From assembly GCA_028023455.1 (NCBI GenBank), contig JAQFVV010006425.1:1550001-1614000 (forward strand): a DNA stretch of 64,000 bases, read 5' to 3'. The notes under the pieces were generated by a model. The model was not told the DNA's origin and did no database searches. It saw nothing but the letters and a program-made list of their open reading frames with translations. The stretch's first letter is position 1, and every line of letters starts with the position of its first letter. This DNA comes from Epiperipatus broadwayi (lineage: Eukaryota > Onychophora > Udeonychophora > Euonychophora > Peripatidae). Below, piece after piece: positions 48,840 through 61,689 of this stretch. Made by a program: the position numbers and the translations under genes.

Positions 48840-50420
48840 TAGGTCAAAAATTAAAAGAAATACCAACAGGAGGAAACATTAGCTATGCTAATATAGTTAA
48901 AAATAAATCACAAATAGAAAAAGAAAAAATTCTTTAAATAAAGAAAATATAGCTGTTTTTTTTTTTTTTTTAATATCGATAATGATTTATAAACTGGAAT
49001 TAATTCACATAATAAAAATAATGACGAAATTTTAAAATTAACTTACAGAAAACTATAGTATTATATGTAAAATTTTAATGAATCAATTCCTATCAACATA
49101 CTAAAATCTTTTCATCAGTTTCATATTGAAAAAAAACATCAATATTTCAATAATGGATATAAAATATTAAAATCATGAAATTCCATACAGAGGAATTTTA
49201 TACTCTTCTAACAGAAAAAAAAAAGGAATTTAATTTACAAAATACTGGAACATCCAAACAATAGATACATCATCTTAGAATTTCACAATACTACTCAAAA
49301 GCAGATATTTGTAAGAAAAAAAATATATTAAATAATAAAGTGATTTTTGCCACATCAATATAAATTGAATAAACATTTTAGCAGGACAAATCAAAAACTG
49401 TCACATCAACTGGGGGAAAAATGCAAATTTGAAATAACATATAAAAAAGAGCACCTATACCAGTGCTTACGAACACTGCAATATTGAGTCTAACTTTCAC
49501 CAAAAAATGTCCAGCCAACAGACATATTCTTACTGCACTGAACTGAAACAACAGCTCTAATTATTACATTCAAAGGTATTTCACCACAATGCTTTTTCTG
49601 CAAATCAAAAACTCATTTGACTAACGAATATCCAGAATGTGGATTAAAAAATCACAAATTGCATTAGTACTCCAGGGATAATATATCAGAAATTCATAAA
49701 TAATCCCAAATGCCTGCAAAATCTTTCTCATAAAATACACCACAAGATTACATACCATCCATGGAAAAAAATGGTATATATAATCTTCCAAGCTTCTCCA
49801 CAGAAGTAGTCTTCTTTTAGTAACCAACATTACAGAGATTATAAGCAATTAATCACTATAAGATACATAAATGGAGACAAGCACACCAACTACTTTTAAA
49901 AATATTGCTAATTGTTCCAGTGATGATGAAGATTTGATTTCAACTAAAAATAATAAAAATCAATCGTAAACATCCAAAAAGAAAGAAAACTTCTTCATCA
50001 GATAAAAATGACCAGGATTTAGCTATACTAATTGAATTTAATAACTCCACAATAAATGAAAATGATCTGTCCAATTGGATATCCCACCCAGAAAAAAAAA
50101 AAACAAAATATACAAAATTATCTGGAGACTGCAAGTAGTGAAACTTCCATGCATTTCTGGACTAGGCAAGGCAAAGATGACATACCTCAATTACCCAAAG
50201 AACAAATAACCTTGATGAAAGAAATTGATACTCATAAAATGTTATCAAGGTCATCAAAACATTACAATTGACTTAACTATTCCAAAAGAAAATATAACAA
50301 ACATTATCTCAGAATCTTGCAATAAAAATGAACTTTCACCTATACCACTCCTGAATTAATATTATCATCAACTGATAGAACAATTGTTTAAGAAATCCCT
50401 CACTATTTAAGGAGCTGCAA
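48840..50420 (+). pseudogene. LINE ORF1 pseudogene with zinc knuckle
   Basis: Broken plus-strand frames include ISYANIVKNKSQIEKEKIL near 48880-48935. There is a CCHC-type zinc knuckle CFFCKSKTHLTNE at 49588-49626, where the last cysteine has become tyrosine (TAT for TGT), followed by YPECG. A serine/lysine-rich linker near 49980-50010 and PEKKK near 50085-50105 follow. The zinc knuckle and its position before an endonuclease are typical of ORF1 proteins that coat LINE RNA. The protein can no longer be made. Confidence 0.7.
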
Positions 50421-50719
50421 AATTTAGTCAAAAGACTTTTTAATGAAAATAAACTTTGGATAGAATATCTTATTAAGCTTAGACTAAGCAGGACTAATAA
50501 GTCCATACTTCAACAAAATATCTGAGAAAAACTTCCCACAATTAATAAGTTATGGTACTGCATTAATTTGTTTTCAGGAGTAATCATGGAAAAAAAGGTG
50601 TATTAATGTATATTTTATTTATTTATAATTACCTATCTTGTAATCTATGTAACCTACCCTGTTTACTATAAATTCCACCCAATTAACACACACAGCTTCT
50701 ATATGTGGCTCAACATCAC

Positions 50720-51190
50720 AGAAATAAATATAAGAGGTATTAATTCTCCTCAATGTCTGTTTGCAATTAATAATTGGATTAATAAATTCTCTTCTCACAT
50801 TCAACTATTAACTGAAACAAAACATATCTTGAATAACCACACAGACTCTTGAAGATATCTAAGCAAATATGGTTTTCTTAGACTTTCCCATTTTGTTGCT
50901 GCTGCTACAGGAGTTGAAGTATTAATACATCAGAAATCCCCTTTTCAATATTTTAAAATTTTATTTCTTAATGAAAACATGAGTATTATCACTTTATACC
51001 ATAATGCCTTTGCAATCATCATTATAAATGATTATTTATACAATGAAACTGAATTAATACTGTCATTAATTAATCATATCAATCTAATTTTATCTTCCCA
51101 TCCAGCCATACTTTTAGAAGACTAACATATCTTCTATTGATTTTGTTTTCAAATATCTGTACCTGATCAATAAAAACTTTCCCAAAAACT
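50720..51190 (+). pseudogene. LINE ORF2 APE-like endonuclease, N-terminal half
   Basis: A plus-strand reading EINIRGINSPQCLFAINNWI followed by FSSHIQLLTETKH and GVEVLIHQK reproduces the N-R-G, xTET/K and G-V-x-V-L-I landmarks of LINE endonucleases of the exonuclease/endonuclease/phosphatase fold. The domain is cut at 51190-51197 by the hAT insertion and resumes at 55199. Several stops are present. Confidence 0.75.
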
Positions 51191-51589
51191 CTACATTCAG
51201 AGATGATATCCCAAATTTCCAAGAACCGGTTCTCTAAAGGCAGGTGGTATTTAAGAACCTATTCTGCTTATTTTTCTTCTTTCTAAGCATGAAAGAAAAT
51301 CATTTTTTGGTTTTGTACCCAAAATTTTTTGGCAATTTCTCAGAAATTTTGCATGACCCCCTCCCCTTATACACAAAAGAGTGCAGCAGTACACATGCAC
51401 ACTATGATGTACATTACAATCTCACTTATGGGAGCAAAAAGAATTAAACCATTTTTATAATTAGAAAAAAACTTATTTATTTGGCAAGATATTTCCATAT
51501 GAACATTCTATACACATCATATGTCTCTTCAGGTTGATGATGCTTTTTGACTCTAGCATCATCAACTGTATTGTGATTTCTTAGCTATA

Positions 51590-53640
51590 TTTGAACTGTG
51601 TCACTGCAATCCCAACAATCTAATGGAAGACCTGATAAATTTATTACTAGAAGATTTGCTGCATTTTTCATTTTGATGCAATTTTTTTTATCTGAATAAA
51701 TTGTGCTCACCACAGAAAAGCCTCATTCAGCCCTCTGTGGAGCTCACAGCAATGGTATTAATTACATTTTTACCTCTTGGATAATTTCAGGTACAACATG
51801 TTTCTGGTGATTTCTCATAACATTTTCAACACAATCATCAAAATCATTAACTGAAATCTCATGATGAAATACTTTGTAAAAATCTGGTAATTTCTCTTTA
51901 AATTCTTTCCAGGGAACTACAGCTTCTTCCCAATTCCAAGCATCTGGATTCACAATTTTAACTAATTGATGAATTTTATGATTTCTATCTTGAATATTAT
52001 TACTATGCTATCACAATCCATTAATCTTAATGTCATATTTGTTGTCACTACATTCAGTAATTTTTGATGGAGAAGACCCACATATTTGTTGTCTTCAGCA
52101 AAATTAATATGCTGGAATTCCTTAGAAAAGATAGTTTAATTTATTATTTTTGTAACTCTTCTCTCTGAGATATTCAAATGCTTTAATTGTTCTCTTAATC
52201 AATTGTTCAGTACACAATATTTTTACACATCTTCCTTGAAAAGCACTGACAACGAAGAAATTTCTTCTAGTATATTGATTATTAAAGCCAGATCTCTCAT
52301 AAAATATTAGTTGGTGAGACATTTACCCATTCCAGAAAAATTCTTATTAGTAGAAAAAAATCATACAGTGCTGGATAGGCTTACCATGTTGCAATTGCTG
52401 TTCTATAACTGCATGCTTCCCATCTTGGGCCAAAAACTTTACTATTTTTTAAAATTTCAATTCCCCAATTGTTTGAAATTTTATTCAGTGTCATTTGGTT
52501 TTTATTAGACTGATGAAAGATTTTGTATATTTCATCAATAAATGCTTTAAAGGGATTCATTTGCTTTATGTCCTTGATAGAATCATCCAACACAAGCTGA
52601 AGGCAATGACTCAAACAATGGCAAATAATAATCTCAGGATAGTGTTTTTTATTTTAACATTCATTCCTGATCACCTTCCCAGAATTGCACTTGCTCCATC
52701 TGAACAAAATCCAATCAAATTATTCTTCAAATATGGTTTATCAAATCTTACTGAATGCAGACTTTGTCATAGAGCAGTGTAATTCCACTAAATCCACAAA
52801 AATTGTTGGTGAAAAATCTGTATCTTCAACCTTAATAAAAATGATAAGGACTGTTTTGCATGATATTGTTGATGCCTCATCAATTATAACACATATCTTT
52901 AAATTTTGATCTATTATTTTTCTAAATACTTCCTTTTTAATGTATATTGCAATGTGTTCAACAATTTTGACAGCCGTGAAACAAGAACAGAGTCCCACTC
53001 CCATATATAACCCATTCTTTTTTTGTAATTGTATCAAATGTTCAATATCAGAAAACTGTCAGTATAGTTTCACTAAAGTGTAAACTGTATTGATAATTTT
53101 CCCACAGGAGTTCATAAACTTTTCATGAGCTTTGTCTATGAATTTGGAAATTGCATTTTTTGCACTTTCTTTCAATTGCACCACACATATCTGGTGTGCT
53201 TTTGATGAAAAGTGTTCCTTAATTTTTTTTTTGAAGAGAGGCTTGTTGAACCATTTTATTTTTTTCACTTGGAACAATATTACATCTTCTCTATTCTTTT
53301 GACATGTGAGCTGCTTTTACTTCAATTTTGGCACAGATTTTTCCAATAATAAGTAAACCATAATATTTTTCTTTGAATTCATTGGCTTGTTTCATATTCC
53401 AGCAGTCAGGAACATCACTATCTATATTTATTTTGTACTTTTGGAACTGGACAGCTTATTTGGGTTGTCAACTTTATTTTCTGTTGTATCAGAAAAAACA
53501 TAAAACAAAACAATTCGAAATATCATCCTTTACTTTTGTTATCGATTCTGTATCAGTTTTTGAGTCTTTTATGAAGAAATTTGATATTGTTTCTTGTGAA
53601 GGGTTTACTTTTATTATATTCTCATGTTAGATTCACCCTA
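51590..53640 (-). pseudogene. hAT transposase pseudogene (KIAA1586-like)
   Basis: Minus-strand blocks occur in family order. DVPDCWNMKQANEFKEKY lies at about 53376-53430. A zinc-finger-like KIKEHFSSKAHQ lies at about 53197-53232. The first catalytic region is ICVIIDEASTISCKTVLIIF with TIFVDLVEL (52741-53037), then IGFCSDGASAILG (about 52679-52720). MSHCLQLVLDD with FGPRWEACSYRTAIATW covers 52381-52614, and EQLIKRTIKAFEYLREK lies at about 52155-52205. The C-terminal dimerisation block FSVVSTIYSDKKN...LLVINLSGLPLD lies at about 51620-51705. Stops and frameshifts separate the blocks. The family derives from hAT transposases with an RNase H-like catalytic core; several have been domesticated in vertebrates, but this copy is dead. 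Confidence 0.85.
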
Positions 53641-54261
53641 GAAAAAAAACATCTAATTAATTCATTTTTAATACAAATGAGTGGTAAGAAATCATAAAAC
53701 TAAAATAAAATAGTAAAATTAAAAAAAGAAAAAGAAAAAAAATATTTGAAAATGAGTCATGCTACTTGATGAGACAAAGTTATTGTTATATTTATCATCT
53801 TGCCAAGTTATTTTAGAAACAATATATGTTGAACTCATTGTGAAAAAAGTCAGTTACATCAGATATTGCAAACTAAATGAAAATAATGTACTATAAACTT
53901 ACTATAACTGGTAATACATTAAACTTACTTATCAAACAAAAATAAATCTTGCATGATAAATATGTAAGTGAAGAAATAAAATATTTAAATAAAAAACAAA
54001 AGTCAAATAAATATTTAAAAGAATGTGGGCATAACAAAGTCATTGGTAACAATGGTTTTTATGTTACTGTTTATTTTCACAATGATAGGTCTTTTTGAAT
54101 GAAGTTATTTTATCTTTAAAGTAAAATAATTTCAGCAAGAGTAAATTTCTTTAAAAAAAAATATGGTAATACATAAATACATTTGTGCCAAATTTATTTC
54201 TAATTTTTAATTTTAATAACGTCTCTGTTAAATGTAAGTAAACTAATAGTTAATTAATTTT

Positions 54262-54703
54262 TTACTTACCTTGTTATATATAGGGTATATGAGTACAGAC
54301 TTTCACATGACCCACCACTCTCCACTCTATCTCATAATACTGATACACTTGAACACATATATGTTGAAAAGATAAATAATCACCAATATACATATTTCAT
54401 GCTAAACCAGCAATCATCAGTTGGTCCAGATTACCATCTCTACACATATACGCTATAAGTGCTCAGATATATATTAAGATAGCCAATCTTCATTCTTTAA
54501 TGGACAGGCTTCAATCTATTTCACACTCCAACTCTTCAACTGTCCATCCAATTAAAAATGTGATGATGGAATGCTCAAAGGCCACCCTAAGGCTGAGATT
54601 CTTGTCACACCCATGTTGACCTAAGGCCAATATCACTCCTATATATTACATATATAAACACAGGTATATAATAAGCCTGTGTGTTTCAGTTACTTACCTT
54701 GTT
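54262..54703 (-). mobile_element. Retrozyme-like element R2 with 14-bp target-site duplication, inside the hAT
   Basis: The insertion 54276-54689 (414 bp) lies between exact copies of TTACTTACCTTGTT at 54262-54275 and 54690-54703. It holds a single minus-strand unit with the best-preserved R2 ribozyme. The element begins (minus strand) near ACTGAAACACACAGGCTTAT and ends CATATACCCTATATAT. There is no coding sequence and no poly(A) tail. The length, a single ribozyme, and a duplication of about 14 bp equal in kind to that of family R1 point to retrotransposition by a shared machinery. Confidence 0.85.
54371..54440 (-). ncRNA. Type I hammerhead ribozyme (R2, 54.4-kb copy)
   Basis: On the minus strand: CTGATGA (54414-54420), stem II TTGCT-GGTTT-AGCAT, and GAAA, then stem III ATATGTAT (three pairs closed by TG, nearly palindromic) and A as the cleavage base. 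Stem I pairs ACCAA with TTGGT. After a TGG bulge GGTAATC pairs with GATTATT, then AGAT with ATCT, and further out ATATGT with ACATAT. Every invariant core base is present. The only flaw is a U-U mismatch at the base of stem II. Confidence 0.82.
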
Positions 54704-55198
54704 GTGTAAAAATTAAATATGGATTCCTTTATCATTAATAAAATAACACTTTTTATTTGTATACTTTTAAATAAACTAATTTGAAACGCGATAAATAATT
54801 GATTTAATTACTTAAAACAAAACTGTTGTGAATTATTTTTTGCAGAATAATTTTTAACCACTCAAATATCATCGTGCATATCACACGTTCCAAGCGCAAA
54901 CGCATGCGATCAAATGATATGTTTTCTATCGTATTGTCAAATTATTCTGGGAAAAGCATTGTGAATCCAATCTGTTCTAACAGAATCATTGTTATGTTAG
55001 ACATAACAAAAAAATATAAATAATGTTCTAGATTATTGTTGGAAACAATTAAGTAATTTGTTGAGTCAACTCTTTTTTAGGAGAATAATAAATAAAATTT
55101 ATTTTCGGATAATTTATTTAACTACTGGTTCACTAATTTTTTTAATTTTAAGAATGGGTTCACGTGAACCAGTGTGAACCGGTTAGATATCACCAGTG

Positions 55199-57634
55199 TC
55201 TATATCCTTCTACACCAAAAACTACTCTTCCCTAATCAACTTATTGTTCTACTCACTTGATCTTCATTTCATTATCAAATCAAATCTTATACCTGTTATC
55301 TTTTCTGATCATTTAACTCTAAATGTTAATATAAACATTGATTTCTAGTACTATCCAATCTTTCAACTTAATGACACAATCAGATTGCTACTAAAGTCCT
55401 CAACACCCAAGGCTATCTGAGATATACATATACTTTAGGAAAATGAACATATTATCGCTAGCCACAGTAGATATTTGAGTTTCTTTTGTGAACATTATTT
55501 ACTCTATCATCAATTTTTACAAAGTGAATCTCCTTCCTCCCTAGTAAAAGTATTAGACACTTTCCATCAAAAATTAAAAAGTAACTCCTGTGATAATAAC
55601 GCTATTTCCTCCATTCTTACACTTAAATAACAATATAAAAAACAACAACTTAACATTAGCAGAATACTTGTTTACTAAAAAAATCAAAGATCTTTTTAGC
55701 ACAGCCTATAATTGGTCCAAAGGCTATATTAGATAGGTCATTGACTACAAATAAAAAAATAACTCCATCTTCTCTTATAAAATATACCCATCTAATAGCT
55801 GAAGAAAATACACTTCCTTATTTTTTTTTTCACTTCAAAGGAAAATTATAAACTAATAAAATAAATTTTGATTACTCTTTTTCTATTCAGACACAGTGAT
55901 GCCAATCACTCAATCATAAAACATGAAATAGCTCTTAAATTAAATTCAACACTTGAAAGTACATACCCTGGACCACATGTTATCCCCAAATTTATATTGA
56001 CTCACCTTAGTCACTTCACCATTCCTATAATATATAATCTTTTAAACCCCCTTTCCACACAAATTCATATTCTTGATCAATTATACCTTGTATCCATAGT
56101 TTCCTTCCTTAAACAAAACTCTATTCCCTCTCCTCTAAACAATTTATGACCCATCTTCATGATACCAATCCCAATCAAAGCAATTGAATAAATCTATACT
56201 TCTGACTTCAAAATCACCATTACAAGTTGCTAAGAAAGAATTCTCAACTTCTAAAGCACTTATGTTTTTTAAAACTATTATAGATCATGTAAGAACCTCC
56301 AGAAAGACTGGGTCTATGGCAATTCAATTGGACATCTCCAACCCTTCTACTATACATTATTGCAAACATACTTACAAATAGACAAATAGTCATTACACTC
56401 AATGGTAAAATTTCACCTAACTTTAACCCTTATAAATCAATACCTCAAGGCTCACCTCTTAGTGCATTATTTTTTTATTATTTACATTAACCCTATTTTA
56501 ATGAACATTAAAAGAACACTTCCAGGGATTCAAGTAAACACATCAAACATTTCTATCTTAAAAAAACTATGATCCTCAACTAGTAAACATACTTGAAAAC
56601 TACACTAAATAATATTTTTTATAGTTTAACAAAAATTATCATCCTGGTACATCTTGACCAGAAATAAAATTGACTCTCCTTTTACAGAAAATCCATACAA
56701 TTTTCTTGGTTTCCCCATTCATACCAAAATATCTCTCATTAATATCTTAATATTTCCAAAAACAACATATTACAGTCCAATAATAAAATACACAACATTT
56801 ACTAAAAACATCAATTCATTATGCACAAAACTTGTATGGGGGAAAAGACTATATCAATAAGCATTAAAATATACAAAAACATGCACAATTCAATGGCCTT
56901 TTAGTACATAATATCATGAACTTTTATTATCAAAGGGCAATTAATAAAATTAATTGAATAATCAATTCCTACCCTGATGCCCAACAATTTATCCAAATCC
57001 CCCCTACTGATACACCATCACCAAGTAAATGTAACCTTATTGATAAAATACTAAATATGATATCAAGTTATGTTCCTCCAATCCATGCACTTTTTGTCAA
57101 TAAATACCTAATACCATTCCCAATTTTACAAATGAACAAATAATGTGAAAGTTTAAACACTGTCATCAGGAACCAAAATAATTTGATTTCCTAATAAAAA
57201 ATAATCTGGAAGCTCTACTCATTAACACATTCCTTGCAAAATGATGCCATTTATGAATTTTGATGCTTATTGTTTACTATGCCATAAAGAAAAAAAAAAC
57301 TCTGAATCATTTTCTACTACAATGCCCTGCATTAAACACATACCGAAATCTTATTTTATCTATACCCAAATTCCACAATTCATCTTTAACAATGCTGATT
57401 GGCAATATATGTAGAAGCCTTTTTCCAAACATTAGAATTACCACATTTGTAATTTTTAATCCTCTGGTTTCTGAGGTGTCATTTTTGTTTCAATATAATA
57501 ACTTTTTTTTTCTTAGTAAACTGGAAAAAAATCAGAATCAGAGACCATGCTCTAGACCCACAAAACATTTATGTGGCTACCTGGAGTCTAGTTTTTCTAT
57601 CTCCAATGCCATGACATACTCCTATTTTTCATAG
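55199..57634 (+). pseudogene. LINE ORF2: endonuclease end, reverse transcriptase, C-terminal zinc motif
   Basis: The reading resumes with IFSDHLTLNVNIN (about 55298-55337), the S-D-H motif closing the endonuclease. A linker follows, then finger-domain sequence SHFTIPIIYNLLN (from about 56010) and the reverse transcriptase motif YKSIPQGSPLSALFF (about 56431-56475). The catalytic Y/F-A-D-D is not clearly readable. A C-terminal C-x2-C-H-C type zinc motif (YCLLCHKE-like, then LNHFLLQCPALNTYR) lies at about 57270-57345. The segment is broken by many stops; the open pieces at 55868-56149 and 57260-57634 are parts of it. Confidence 0.75.
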
Positions 57635-57640
57635 CTCTAT

Positions 57641-58266
57641 ATATATATAAACTGATTTTTCCTTTAAATAGCATATATTGATATCGAACTTAATATATTT
57701 ACAATATATCAAGTTATTTTTATATGCACTTACTGTAACACAATTTAGTTTTTATGGATATGGAATTAGCTGCATATATATTTAAATGAATTGTATATAA
57801 TTTAATTTACATGTCAATCAATTATGTAAATAGCATTATGTACTGATAACATGCTTTTTCATAATAGAATGAATTTTAAAAGTAGTAGTAGAAGTAGAAA
57901 TAGTAGTAGTAGCAGCAGCAGAAGTAGGAGTAACAGTATTTTGTATTTATCTTTTGGTACCTCCTTACCAAAGTGATGCTATTGATGATGGGTGATAGAG
58001 AAAGTCCAAGATAATGTCATGTGTTATTGGTGTTTGTGATAATAAATATATTGACTTTGATCTGAGTGTAAATTTTATATCAAGGCTAGTATTATTATAA
58101 TTATAATGTATCAGCAAATAAATAGATAGTAGTAATATTCATATAATTATTTTTGTTCTACATAGGGCAAAGTTCCATTACGATTGTATAGTAGTTGAAT
58201 ATTTAATACCCTGTAAATTTTACAGGTGCAATGTTTAAATTATCACTACATAGAAAGTTAACAAAC
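57641..58266. other. LINE tail region and non-coding DNA; (AGT/AGC)n at 57880-57945
   Basis: It contains an imperfect trinucleotide repeat and the dispersed segment shared with 47.9-48.1 kb. No gene recognised. Confidence 0.45.
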
Positions 58267-58267
58267 T

Positions 58268-58480
58268 TTCACACGATAGCCGTTTTAAACAAGATGATAA
58301 AACTGTAAGCGTAGTTCCACCCCAAGATAATGACTTTAAGGAAGTATGATTGGCTCATAAATAACCACGTGAGTTCAGAAATAAGACAGCCACTCTTATT
58401 ATTTTAGACTTTATTTTGTGGCTGGGGCGAGAGTATTCTTACAGTTTTATCACTTTGTTTAAAACAGCGCTGGTGTGGAG
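58268..58480. mobile_element. Small inverted-repeat element, MITE-like
   Basis: The left arm (58268-58310), containing CGTTTTAAACAAGATGATAA followed by AACTGTAAG, is matched in reverse complement by the right arm (58437-58478; TGTTTTAAACAAAGTGATAA then AACTGTAAG). The arms are about 35-40 bp and enclose about 125 bp that is GC-richer than the surroundings and contains a CACGTG word at 58363-58368. The structure resembles a miniature inverted-repeat element; the target-site duplication is unclear. A regulatory role is speculative. Confidence 0.55.
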
Positions 58481-60000
58481 GTTTTTTTGCCTTCTATATA
58501 GTTAGTTGAATACTGTATTTGTAAATAAAATCATATTACATATATATATGTAAGTTTAAAATAGGGATTTATCAATTATCTTCATTACTGCATTATCACT
58601 GCCAAGGACGTACTTTTTTTTTAAATGTTGACTTTTTTATTTTTTCGTTGCTAATTTGCATAATCTATATTCTTCGCTATTTTTATATTCATAAAAAAAA
58701 AATACAACGGGATATGACAGAAATAAAATTCTATTATATATAGTATATAATAAAAGCCATTTTTCTTTTATTTAAACTGTTTGAAGTATGAAATAAAAAG
58801 AAAAGTAAAAGTGAAATTTATTATATATATATATTTTATCATCTCATATTAAACATTTTAAAAAAGCTTAGTTTTTTTATAAAGAACAAGGTAATCTACT
58901 TAGAAATCTCTTAATAAAAAGAAACTTAAAAAAAAAAAAAAAATTTAAACGTAAAAAATGATAAATTATTATTTTTGTATTCTAAAAAAATTATAATTGA
59001 TTTTATTTTCAAAGGATCCAAACTTGTACATTCGATTTAAATGATTAATTGTAAAAATAATCAATTCCTTGAGATTTAAAAAAAAAAGACAATATCGAAC
59101 CATTTCCTTTCGTCTTTTAAGATGTTTTAAATATAGTTTTAATTATTTAGTAAGAAGCGTGATACATAAAAAAAATATATTAATTATCTTTTTTAAAAAA
59201 AAAAAAGAGGAGAGGTGGAAAATGAAAAGAAGAGACATTTAAAACTTTATGCATCTTAATGTTAGAATGAATTATATTAGAGACAAGTTTACAGTATTGA
59301 TAATTAAATGATTTATACTATTACTATACTCCATGATTTCGGTGTTGTGGTCCTGGGAAAATTAATTTTGATTTTAGTGCATATGTGTGCATTTCCTTAT
59401 CTCAAAAACTAAAATGATTTTTAATTAAACAGTCAATTTTAGTGTAAAAGCCAATCCAACAGCTTATACATTTTTAGACAAATAGTAAGCTGCAAATATA
59501 ATGAAGATGGTAGTGTGGTAGTGAGAATTTTAGATTTTTCATCTGTTGTTTCATCTCTCAGAAAGAAAATCTAATTACAAATTTATTAATGAATGGCGGA
59601 TTGCTACTTTTCCTGAGGGTAAAAAAATCCTGTCTGTTTGGAAGCTGAAACAAGTTTTAGTTGCTCAGATCATGATCAGATGAAGTGAATGTGTGCATAC
59701 TACACCATAAGACTTTTCTGATGTGTGGGTATATGTACATCCAAAAATATACAACACATTCATATACATCTAATTATTTTAAAAGCCTTATGAAATCTCA
59801 TGATGATACTTTTAATAAATTTAGTTAAATTGCTCAACTTTATTATCATACAATATTGGTCAACAGATGAAAACGTTATCTCAGTAGATGAAAATGTTAC
59901 TATTCAATCTTTTTTCTGAAATTTCATTATAATGCCTACTATGAACAAAAACATTTATGCAATTACATATTAATGTCATTAAGTTATACTATTGCATATA
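58481..60000. other. AT-rich non-coding DNA, nothing assigned
   Basis: Many oligo(A) and oligo(T) runs. No gene or repeat family recognised. Confidence 0.45.
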
Positions 60001-61405
60001 CACCTGGGTCTCATTTTATGCTGTAGATATGTTCCTCAGAAAATGTGCACAAAAAAAATCGCACATGAATAGACTTAACTTACCTTGAAAAATGGGGGAT
60101 ATGTACTGTAATTTTCCAAAAATCACATAAAAGCAAAGCAACAATGTAAAATTACTTTAAAATTCGCATAAAAAAAAAATATGAGTAATAAAAAATTTTA
60201 AATTTGAAAAAAATTGATACAAGACAAACTTTTTTTACTTTATTTATTAACTACAGTATTTAATTTTATTCAAAACAATATATTTTTATGCGTAATTTTT
60301 TTTTTTCATACATGTACAATATTTTAATCCTTATCGCTATTTGAGACATCAGATTCATCATGATGTGATGTGATGTGAGGTACTGTATCTTCTCCTTAAA
60401 TGAAGTCAAGAGGAAATACAACTAAAATGTTTTCCAATCACTGTTGATCCTCCCCATTTCGCTAAATGATCTAAAATTGAAAATTTTGTTTCCAAAGAAA
60501 TTCATTTTCTTGGTGTTTTTTCCTCTCTGTTAGGGTAAACTAAAAGTTTAAAATAAAAATAAGAACTTAAATTTACGATAATAAAAAGACTCACCACTGT
60601 TGGGCAAATTTTAATTAAAACTAACAATTAAAAATTAAATTCTTATTTTTGTCTTTAATTTTCAATTCCATTTAAAAATCAAATTTCATCATTTCATATC
60701 ATATTAATTTCAGATTATGTTACGTAATTTTTAAATTGTTAATTACTATTAAAAATCAGATTTTAATTGTCAAATTTAATTGTGCCCACTGCTGTTACTC
60801 ACCTTTTAAAAATAAACTTGCGGACAGTAAGTGATTAATTGATTGCATACTTTTTTTATAAAAAGCAAAAATAGAACGTGATTTAAAATGCAAAAACAAC
60901 AACATACATAGTATTTTTCATCTATAACATTTGAACAGATTTACATTATAGTCTTGTAAAATTTATTACTTGCAGACACTAAATAATTAATTGATTATGT
61001 ACTCTTTTTTAAAAAAGCAAAAATAGAACGTGATTTAAAATACAAAAATAACAACATACATAGTATAGGCATCTATAACACTTAAACAGATTTACATTGT
61101 AATCTTGTAAAATTTAATGTGTGTATATAAAATGGGGAAATCCTGATTTTAAGTGAATTATGAACTTCTTTATTGCATAAAATCTATTACAGTACTATTA
61201 TAAAGCACTGAAAATATTGACATTATTAGATGGAAGTCAAACTCCGATAATGTGCTATTACTTTAAATATGACATACACTCGACTTCTGATCTAATAATT
61301 TTTATCGCATAAAAGAAAACTGCATAGAAAGATATGAAGAAGAAACATGAATCACATAACTTCAAAATCTCATTAAATAAATCCATATAAAATGAGACCC
61401 AGGTA
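60001..61405 (-). mobile_element. TA-flanked pogo/Tigger-like DNA element (copy 2)
   Basis: Terminal inverted repeats CACCTGGGTCTCATTTTATG and ATAAAATGAGACCCAGGTA are bounded by TA at 59999-60000 and 61406-61407. The minus strand near 60320-60400 reads GEDTVPHITSHHDESDVSNS then DKD and a stop, an acidic serine-rich tail as found at the end of pogo/Tigger transposases. The DDE catalytic domain is absent. An internal direct duplication lies at 60822-61120. Opposite in orientation to copy 1. Confidence 0.8.
60822..61120. repeat. Tandem duplication of about 150 bp inside pogo-like element
   Basis: The word AAAATAGAACGTGATTTAAA occurs at 60868 and 61020, and flanking words (GATTAATTGATTGCATAC / AATTAATTGATTATGTAC; ATCTATAACA; CAGATTTACATT) repeat in the same order, giving a period of about 152 bp. 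Confidence 0.85.
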
Positions 61406-61689
61406 TATAATCAAAATTACCCCAAATTCACAACCCAACCAGACTAAGCAAAAAATAAACTCTAAAACAGAACCGCAAGCAGACTTCTCAAGTGTAAAAA
61501 AACTACAAAATAAAAACAGAACTGTGGTTTTGTGTGTGTGTATATTGCTAATGTTTTATTAACCTTGATCAAGATATTTAATTCAAGTATTGAACAGATT
61601 TGTTGCAATGTTTGAAATTATCTAGTTATTCATTGAAGTTTATTCTTAGTATATAGTTTGTAGATAATGCAATGGTAAGAAGTAGTACA

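Larger units (their letters stand above)
51198..55198 (-). mobile_element. hAT transposon (KIAA1586/ZBED-like), inserted in the LINE
   Basis: A 4.0-kb element with imperfect terminal inverted repeats: CAGAGATGATATC at the left, CACTGGTGATATC as the reverse complement of the right, matching at 10 of 13 positions. It is flanked by an 8-bp duplication TCTACATT (51190-51197) / TCTATATC (55199-55206), 6 of 8 identical, as expected for hAT. A GAACCGGTT word recurs just inside both ends. The transposase remnant is on the minus strand. About 1.5 kb between it and the right end is non-coding, with an R2 retrozyme inserted at 54276. Confidence 0.85.
48540..57640 (+). mobile_element. Decayed APE-type LINE, split by a hAT transposon
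   Basis: A plus-strand non-LTR retrotransposon can be followed from ORF1 (48.84-50.4 kb) through the start of the endonuclease (50.72-51.19 kb), across a 4.0-kb hAT insertion, to the rest of the endonuclease, the reverse transcriptase and the C-terminal zinc-binding motif (55.20-57.63 kb). The two halves join at the duplicated target TCTACATT/TCTATATC. Codon use is A/C-rich on this strand, unlike the flanks. Stops and frameshifts are numerous, so it is inactive. The 29.57-30.33 kb fragment is of the same general type. Confidence 0.8.
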
